Positions 6,452-10,649 of a stretch of 10,649 bases of DNA are shown here, in pieces. The position numbers and the translations under genes are program-made. Every line of letters begins with the position of its first letter. Within the stretch, counting starts at the first letter, position 1. The notes under the pieces were generated by a model, which saw only the letters and a program-made list of their open reading frames with translations, was not told the DNA's origin and did not search any database. This stretch comes from REEB95 sp035632055 (GTDB taxonomy: Bacteria; Pseudomonadota; Alphaproteobacteria; ATCC43930; CGMCC-115725): positions 1 to 10,649 of the forward strand of contig DASQHO010000121.1 of assembly GCA_035632055.1 (NCBI GenBank), given 5' to 3'.

Positions 6452-7210
6452 ATGGCGCGATGGCGGGCGGCGCTGGCGCGGCAGGCGCCCTTCCTCTTCA
6501 GCCTCGTGGCGGGTGCGGCGCTGTGGGAGGTCGTCGGCCGCAATACCAACGCCGCCTTCATGGCGCCGCTGTCCGAAACCATCGTCCGCATGGTGCAGCT
6601 GACGCTGTCGGGCGAGCTGCCGCGCGAGGCGCTGTCGTCGGCGGCGCTCTTCGCCACCGGCCTCGCCCTCGCCATCGTCGTCGGCATGCCGTTCGGCCTA
6701 CTGCTGGCGCGGGTCAAATGGCTGCGCGAGGCGCTCGATATCTACATCATGGTGCTCTACGCCACGCCGCTGGTGGCGCTGATCCCGTTCATCCTGTCGA
6801 TCTTCGGCTTTGGCTTCTGGCCGAAGGTGCTGGTGGTGTTTCTGTTTGCGGTGTTTCCGATCCTCTACAACACGATCGAAGGCGCGCGCAGCATCAAGCC
6901 CGAGTTCATCGAGGTCGCGCGCTCGTATCGCTCGCGCGAATGGGCGCTGTGGCGCGAGGTCATGGTGCCGTACACGCTGCCGTTCACCATGACCGGCATC
7001 CGCCAGGCGATCGGCCGTGCGCTGGTCGGCATGGTCGCCGCCGAGTTCTTCCTGTCGGCGACCGGCCTCGGCCAGCTGATCATGACTTCGACGCAGAACT
7101 TCGACACCGCCGCCGTGTTCTCCGCCGTCCTGCTGATCGTCGCGGCGGGGATGATCCTCATGCGCCTCGGCGTCGCGCTCGAGGCGCGCTTCGCCAAGTG
7201 GCGGGGCTGA
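6452..7210 (+). CDS. ABC transporter permease 1, NitT/TauT type
   Basis: An inner-membrane subunit of 252 residues with one BPD_transp_1 domain and about six hydrophobic segments (roughly 12-28, 64-86, 96-119, 124-140, 186-205, 220-240). The EAA loop that docks on the ATPase is at 154-177 (EVARSYRSREWALWREVMVP). AAEFFLSATGLGQLI after it is typical of SsuC/TauC-like permeases. The start at 6452 follows AGGGAAG, which overlaps the end of binding protein 1 (gap 5 bp). It is paralogous to the next gene, with which it probably forms a heterodimeric channel, since the single ATPase gene can supply both copies of the nucleotide-binding subunit. No anomalies seen. Confidence 0.93.
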   Translation: MARWRAALARQAPFLFSLVAGAALWEVVGRNTNAAFMAPLSETIVRMVQLTLSGELPREALSSAALFATGLALAIVVGMPFGLLLARVKWLREALDIYIMVLYATPLVALIPFILSIFGFGFWPKVLVVFLFAVFPILYNTIEGARSIKPEFIEVARSYRSREWALWREVMVPYTLPFTMTGIRQAIGRALVGMVAAEFFLSATGLGQLIMTSTQNFDTAAVFSAVLLIVAAGMILMRLGVALEARFAKWRG

Positions 7211-7214
7211 CGCC

Positions 7215-8015
7215 ATGGCAATCAGCAGCACCCTCGCCGCGCCGCGCCGCGCGTTGTTCGTCGGGCCGACGGTGCCACGCATCGTCGCCGGCATCGTCAT
7301 CCTGGCGGCCTGGGAGATCGTCGTCCGCCTGTTCGCGCCAAGCTATGTCGCGACGCCGACGGGCGTGCTGGCGGCGTTCCCCTCGGTGGTCGTCAGCGCA
7401 CCGTTCCTGGTGGCGCTCGGTCAGACCTTGGGCGCAGTCGCCGAAGGCCTGGCGATTGCGATCGTCTGCGGCACCGTCATCGGCCTGATGATGGGCCGCA
7501 GCGCGCTCGGCGAACGGCTGCTGCGGCATTACATCAACGCCTGCTACGCCATGCCGATGCTGGTGGTGTTGCCGCTGTTCTCGCTGTGGTTCGGCTATAG
7601 CGGCGCGGCACGGCTCGCCACCATCGTGTTCGCCGCCATCTTCTCGATCATCGTCAGCGTCGCCGACGGCGCGCGTTCGGTTCCCAAGGACTATATCGAG
7701 GTCGCGCGCTCGTTCCGCGCTGGCCGGATGCGCATGCTGTTCGAGATCGTTTTGCCGGCGTCGATGCCCTATTTCCTCGCCGGCCTGCGCCTTGCCGGCG
7801 GCCGCGCCCTGATCGGCGCCGTGGTGGCGGAGTTCTTCACCGCCATCGGCGGCCTCGGCTATTTCATTTTGTACAATTCGCGCACCTTCCATCACGACGA
7901 GGCCTTTGTCGCGGTGCTGTTCCTGTCGGCGTTCGGCGTTGCCGTCGACGTCCTGATCAACTGGTCGACGCGCCGCTTCCTGCCGTGGTACCGCCGCGAC
8001 GAGAAGGCCGAATAA
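7215..8015 (+). CDS. ABC transporter permease 2, NitT/TauT type
   Basis: The second inner-membrane subunit, 266 residues, with the same BPD_transp_1 architecture. Hydrophobic segments lie at about 22-40, 66-93, 108-126, 131-149, 196-218 and 231-249. The EAA loop is at 161-184 (IEVARSFRAGRMRMLFEIVLP), followed by AEFFTAIGGLGYFI. It starts 4 bp after the permease 1 stop with no good Shine-Dalgarno, suggesting translational coupling. It resembles permease 1 in the EAA loop and the AEFF..GLG segment but differs elsewhere, so the two are separate paralogues rather than a recent duplicate. NitT/TauT systems usually have one permease gene acting as a homodimer, so the pair here is notable. Confidence 0.93.
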   Translation: MAISSTLAAPRRALFVGPTVPRIVAGIVILAAWEIVVRLFAPSYVATPTGVLAAFPSVVVSAPFLVALGQTLGAVAEGLAIAIVCGTVIGLMMGRSALGERLLRHYINACYAMPMLVVLPLFSLWFGYSGAARLATIVFAAIFSIIVSVADGARSVPKDYIEVARSFRAGRMRMLFEIVLPASMPYFLAGLRLAGGRALIGAVVAEFFTAIGGLGYFILYNSRTFHHDEAFVAVLFLSAFGVAVDVLINWSTRRFLPWYRRDEKAE

Positions 8016-8030
8016 CGCCGACAAAAACAC

Positions 8031-8036
8031 GAGGAG
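8031..8036 (+). promoter_or_regulatory. Strong Shine-Dalgarno for the second binding protein; decides the start
   Basis: GAGGAG lies five bases before the ATG at 8042 in the 26-bp gap after permease 2. The frame is open upstream to an ATG at 7985, but this site and the signal peptide show that 8042 is the true start. Confidence 0.75.
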
Positions 8037-8041
8037 ACGTC

Positions 8042-9052
8042 ATGACGAAAATGTCGATGCGAATCCTGGCGCTGGCGCTCGGCGCCGCGCTCTTCGCCGG
8101 CGGCGCGCAAGCGGCCGACAAGCCCTTCGTCGCCGGACAACCCGGCATTCCGCCAGTATTCGTCGCGGTGCAGTTCTATGTCGCGCGCGACATGGGCTTC
8201 TTCAAGAAATACGGCGTCGATGTCGAGCTGCGCCAATTCGACACCGGCGTCGCCGATGCGCGCGCCGCCGCCGCCGGCGAGACCGACCTGACCAACGCGC
8301 CGACGCCGGTCATCATCAACCTGGTGTCGAACGGCCACGTGCCGCTGATCGGCATTTACGGCCTCGAGCATCCCGATTGGGTGCTGGCGACGACCGATCC
8401 GACGGTGAAATCATGCAAGGACCTCTTGGGCCATCCGATCGCCGTCGATACGCCGGGCGGCGCGCGTTCGGTCGTCTTGCGGCAGCTCACCGCGGGCTGC
8501 GGCTATGAATTCGACAAGCTGCAGCAGGTGCCGGTCGGCGCCAATACCGCCGCGGCGATGATCGCAGGTCAAGTTTCCATCGGCGTGCTGCATCTCGACG
8601 ATGTCGCGACCATCGAGCAGAAATCGCCCAACAAGCTCGTCATCATCCGCACGATCAAGGAGGCGAAGCCGATCAGCCACTACAATCTGGTGGCGGTGCG
8701 CGCCGACAAGCTCAAGGCGGACCGGGATCGCTATGTCCGCGTCGTCGCCGCGCTGATCGATGCCGCGCGCTTCATGTACGAGCCCAAGAACTGGGACCGC
8801 GTCGCGCAGATCGCCACGGTCACCGGCCACACCAAGGCCGAGGCGAAGGCGGCGCTCAAGCAGTTCCTCGCCATCGAATTCTGGCCCAAGCCCCGCGAAG
8901 ACGGGCTCGATCGCACGCGCATCGAGGCCGAAATCGCCATCCAGGCCAAGGTTGGCGGCATCAAGCCCGGCAATACGCCGGTGACCTACGATCAGCTCGT
9001 CGACCGTACGGTCTGGCATGACGCCGCCGCGCTGGTGGCGAAGACCAAATAA
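8042..9052 (+). CDS. Periplasmic substrate-binding protein 2, NitT/TauT type
   Basis: A second periplasmic solute receptor in the same operon, 336 residues. Its signal peptide is MTKMSMR followed by a Leu/Ala core and AQA|AD, giving cleavage after residue 24. The mature chain repeats the landmarks of binding protein 1: GQPGIPPVF (32-40), FFKKYGVDVELRQFDTG (53-69), SCKDLLG (124-130), DTPGGARS (136-143) and YDQLVDRTVW (316-325). Its only cysteines, C125 and C153, match C128 and C157 of binding protein 1, so both may carry the same disulfide. Cleft-side segments differ (for example TNAPTPVIINLVSNG against SFSGTNVVVFQIANAG), so the ligands may be related but not identical. ATG 8051 is a less likely alternative start. 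Its place after the permeases suggests an accessory receptor for the same channel. Confidence 0.92.
   Translation: MTKMSMRILALALGAALFAGGAQAADKPFVAGQPGIPPVFVAVQFYVARDMGFFKKYGVDVELRQFDTGVADARAAAAGETDLTNAPTPVIINLVSNGHVPLIGIYGLEHPDWVLATTDPTVKSCKDLLGHPIAVDTPGGARSVVLRQLTAGCGYEFDKLQQVPVGANTAAAMIAGQVSIGVLHLDDVATIEQKSPNKLVIIRTIKEAKPISHYNLVAVRADKLKADRDRYVRVVAALIDAARFMYEPKNWDRVAQIATVTGHTKAEAKAALKQFLAIEFWPKPREDGLDRTRIEAEIAIQAKVGGIKPGNTPVTYDQLVDRTVWHDAAALVAKTK
8198..8216 (+). repeat. Direct repeat copy 2, shared by the two binding-protein genes
   Basis: Identical over 19 bases to 5589-5607 and encoding the same FFKKYG segment. It is the longest exact DNA match I noticed between the two binding-protein genes, which supports common descent. 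Confidence 0.6.
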
Positions 9053-9054
9053 CG

Positions 9055-10140
9055 ATGCCCGACGCCCGCGCCGCCGATCCGCGCGTCGCCTCCGCCGTTG
9101 CGCACTGGGCGCCGCGCTTCGTCGCCAACGGCATCACGCTGACCGATTTCCAGGAGGTCACCGCATCGATCGGCGCCTGGAGCGAGTGGTGCGCCAAGTG
9201 GTCGGCGCGCGCGGATGTGCACGCCGCGCTCGGCCGCGAAGCGTTGAGCAAGCGGCAATTCGTCAGCGCGGCCGAGCATCTGTCGCGCGCCGCGGTCACC
9301 TATCATTTCGCCAAGTTCCTGTTCGTCGACGATTTGCCGCAGATGAAGGCGGCGCATCTGAAGGCAGTCGAATGCCACAAGCTCGCCTTGCCGCATCTCG
9401 ATCCGCCCGGCGAATATTTGCGCATCCCCTATGAGGGCAAAAGCCTTGCCGCCGTGCTGCGCAAGCCACGCGGCATAACACGGCCGCCCGTCGTCGTCAT
9501 GGCGATGGGCCTCGATTCCGCGAAAGAGGAGATGCTCGCGTACCAGGAAACATTTCTTGCGCGCGGCATGGCGACTCTGACCTTCGACGGTCCGGGCCAG
9601 GGCGAGGCCGAATACGATTTCCCAATCCGCGGCGATTACGAGGTCGCCGTTAAGGCAGTGGTCGACTGGCTCGAAACCCGGACCGATCTCGATCCGGCGC
9701 GCATCGGCCTGTGGGGTGTCAGCCTCGGCGGATATTATGCGCCGCGCGCCTGCGCCTTCGAGAAGCGGATCAAGGCCTGCATCGCGCTGGCCGGGCCCTA
9801 CGATTGGCTTGGCATCTGGGACAAGCTGCCTGACCTCACGCGCGCCGCGTTCCGCGTGCGCTCGCACGCGCACGACGAGATCGCCGCCAAGCAGAATGCC
9901 GCGACGCTGTCGCTGCAGGGCGTCGCCGACAAGATCGAGTGTCCGATTTTCATCGTCTCGGGCCGGCTCGATCGCATCGTGCCGCCCGAGGAAGCCGAAC
10001 GGCTGGCCGCGGAAGTCAAAGGCCCGTGCGAGCTGCTGATCATTCCCGACGGCAACCACGTCGCCAACAACCGCCCATACCGCTATCGTCCGCAAACCGC
10101 CGATTGGATGGCGGAGCGGCTCGGCGCCGCCGCGCGCTGA
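9055..10140 (+). CDS. Alpha/beta-hydrolase of the DHPON hydrolase / Ayg1 / FrsA-like type
   Basis: A cytoplasmic serine hydrolase of 361 residues with no signal peptide. A helical N-terminal domain (about 1-118, with YHFAKFLFVDD at 83-93 and AHLKAVECHKLALPHLDPPGE at 100-120) precedes a canonical alpha/beta-hydrolase core. The nucleophile elbow is GVSLGG (221-226, S223), the acid is in SGRLDRIVP (D306) and the base in GNHVANN (H335). FDGPGQGEAEY (177-187) is the family's oxyanion-side segment. This layout matches 2,6-dihydroxypseudooxynicotine hydrolase, a C-C bond hydrolase of nicotine breakdown, and fungal Ayg1. As I recall, that enzyme uses S217, D300, H329 and E248, so the triad is offset by exactly six here, but the Glu appears to be missing (IWDKLP). 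The start is 2 bp after the previous stop, without a Shine-Dalgarno, implying coupling. It probably acts on the imported compound; the substrate is unknown. Confidence 0.88.
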   Translation: MPDARAADPRVASAVAHWAPRFVANGITLTDFQEVTASIGAWSEWCAKWSARADVHAALGREALSKRQFVSAAEHLSRAAVTYHFAKFLFVDDLPQMKAAHLKAVECHKLALPHLDPPGEYLRIPYEGKSLAAVLRKPRGITRPPVVVMAMGLDSAKEEMLAYQETFLARGMATLTFDGPGQGEAEYDFPIRGDYEVAVKAVVDWLETRTDLDPARIGLWGVSLGGYYAPRACAFEKRIKACIALAGPYDWLGIWDKLPDLTRAAFRVRSHAHDEIAAKQNAATLSLQGVADKIECPIFIVSGRLDRIVPPEEAERLAAEVKGPCELLIIPDGNHVANNRPYRYRPQTADWMAERLGAAAR

Positions 10141-10157
10141 TTTTTCCGAGGGAAGCC

Positions 10158-10649
10158 ATGGCCAAGAAAAACCGCGAACCGATCATCGTCAAACCCGAAG
10201 ATGTCGACCCTCGGTATGACTGGAAGCGGCCGATCATGGCCTTGGGGCCGAACGCGGTCGACTTCGAGGAGCGCGTCGATTTCCGCCGCCTGCACCGCTA
10301 TCGCCTGGGCCGCACGCGCCAGTCGCTGGCCAAATCGGGTCTCGGTTCGCTGCTGGTCTTCGACCAGTACAACATCCGCTACATCACCTCGACGGTGATC
10401 GGCAATTGGGCGCGCGACAAGTTCACGCGCTATGCGCTGTTGCCCGGCGCCGGCGAGCCGCATGTTTGGGATTTCGGCTCAGCGGCAAAGCATCACCGGC
10501 TCTATGCGCCATGGCTCAAGCCGCACAACTGCCACGCCGGCATGCTCGGCTTGCGCGGCGCGGTCGCGCCCAAGATCGGCCTGATGCGCAAGGCCGCCGA
10601 GGAGATCAAGTCGATCCTGCAGGAGCACGGCGTCGCCGACCAGCCGGTC
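10158..10649 (+). CDS. M24 (creatinase/prolidase-fold) hydrolase, N-terminal domain only (cut by right window edge)
   Basis: 164 residues are visible and the frame is open to the window end. The segment DFRRLHRYRLGRTRQSLAK (41-59), then LLVFDQYNIRYIT (65-77) and WARDKFTRYALLPG (84-97), is the N-terminal creatinase-type domain that precedes the pita-bread catalytic domain in M24 proteins such as Xaa-Pro peptidases, creatinase and the DMSP lyase DddP. The FDxxNIRYxT wording and the N-terminal extension resemble DddP more than classical prolidase, from memory. The metal ligands lie in the missing C-terminal half, so peptidase, amidohydrolase and lyase cannot be told apart. The ATG at 10158 has GAGGGAAG just upstream. 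It is 17 bp after the hydrolase gene and co-directional, so it is probably part of the same operon and pathway. Confidence 0.85.
   Translation, partial: MAKKNREPIIVKPEDVDPRYDWKRPIMALGPNAVDFEERVDFRRLHRYRLGRTRQSLAKSGLGSLLVFDQYNIRYITSTVIGNWARDKFTRYALLPGAGEPHVWDFGSAAKHHRLYAPWLKPHNCHAGMLGLRGAVAPKIGLMRKAAEEIKSILQEHGVADQPV

Noticed and set aside
7158..8030. 290-residue open frame on the minus strand.
   Set aside because: Antisense to permease 2; strongly charged, low-complexity product without motifs.
7985..8041. Extended start for binding protein 2 at 7985.
   Set aside because: It overlaps the end of permease 2 and would place 19 residues before a clear signal peptide; the strong GAGGAG belongs to the ATG at 8042.
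8992..10095. 367-residue open frame on the minus strand, longer than the hydrolase on the other strand.
   Set aside because: The plus-strand frame carries a full serine-hydrolase triad and family segments; the minus frame has none and runs against the operon.

Overview
The window looks like chromosomal DNA of a GC-rich alphaproteobacterium, possibly of the Hyphomicrobiales or Rhodospirillales type. I infer this from the base composition, the codon choice, the many long antisense open frames typical of high GC, and the gene families present. I cannot name a genus. I see no rRNA, tRNA, CRISPR array, insertion sequence or phage gene. The region is densely coded, and the largest gap between genes is 185 bp (4395-4579).

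Layout. (1) Positions 1-889, minus strand: the N-terminal half of a NitT/TauT-type ABC permease that runs off the left edge, probably a fused two-domain permease. (2) Positions 1001-2361, plus strand: a nitronate monooxygenase-family flavoprotein followed 11 bp later by a small membrane diacylglycerol kinase (DgkA type). (3) Positions 4394-2363, minus strand: a membrane protein with the HX4DH nickel/cobalt-permease signature and a very His-rich loop, followed by a stand-alone MetE-C-like zinc methyltransferase. This pair converges on dgkA with one base between the stop codons, inside a perfect inverted repeat. (4) Positions 4580 to the right edge, plus strand: a tightly packed run of seven genes.

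The seven-gene run is the most coherent system here. It encodes an ABC ATPase, a periplasmic binding protein, two permeases, a second paralogous binding protein, an alpha/beta-hydrolase of the 2,6-dihydroxypseudooxynicotine hydrolase / Ayg1 / FrsA-like type, and the start of an M24 (creatinase/prolidase-fold) hydrolase. Gaps range from 2 to 26 bp, so it is probably one transcription unit. The simplest reading is that one importer with a heterodimeric membrane core, fed by two related binding proteins, brings in one or two related small compounds, which a serine hydrolase and an M24 metal-dependent enzyme then break down. The substrate cannot be read from the sequence.

The 185-bp region upstream of this run, shared with the divergent metal-permease operon, holds several copies of a TGCCGC motif in alternating orientation and a long imperfect inverted repeat. 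It is the likeliest control region.
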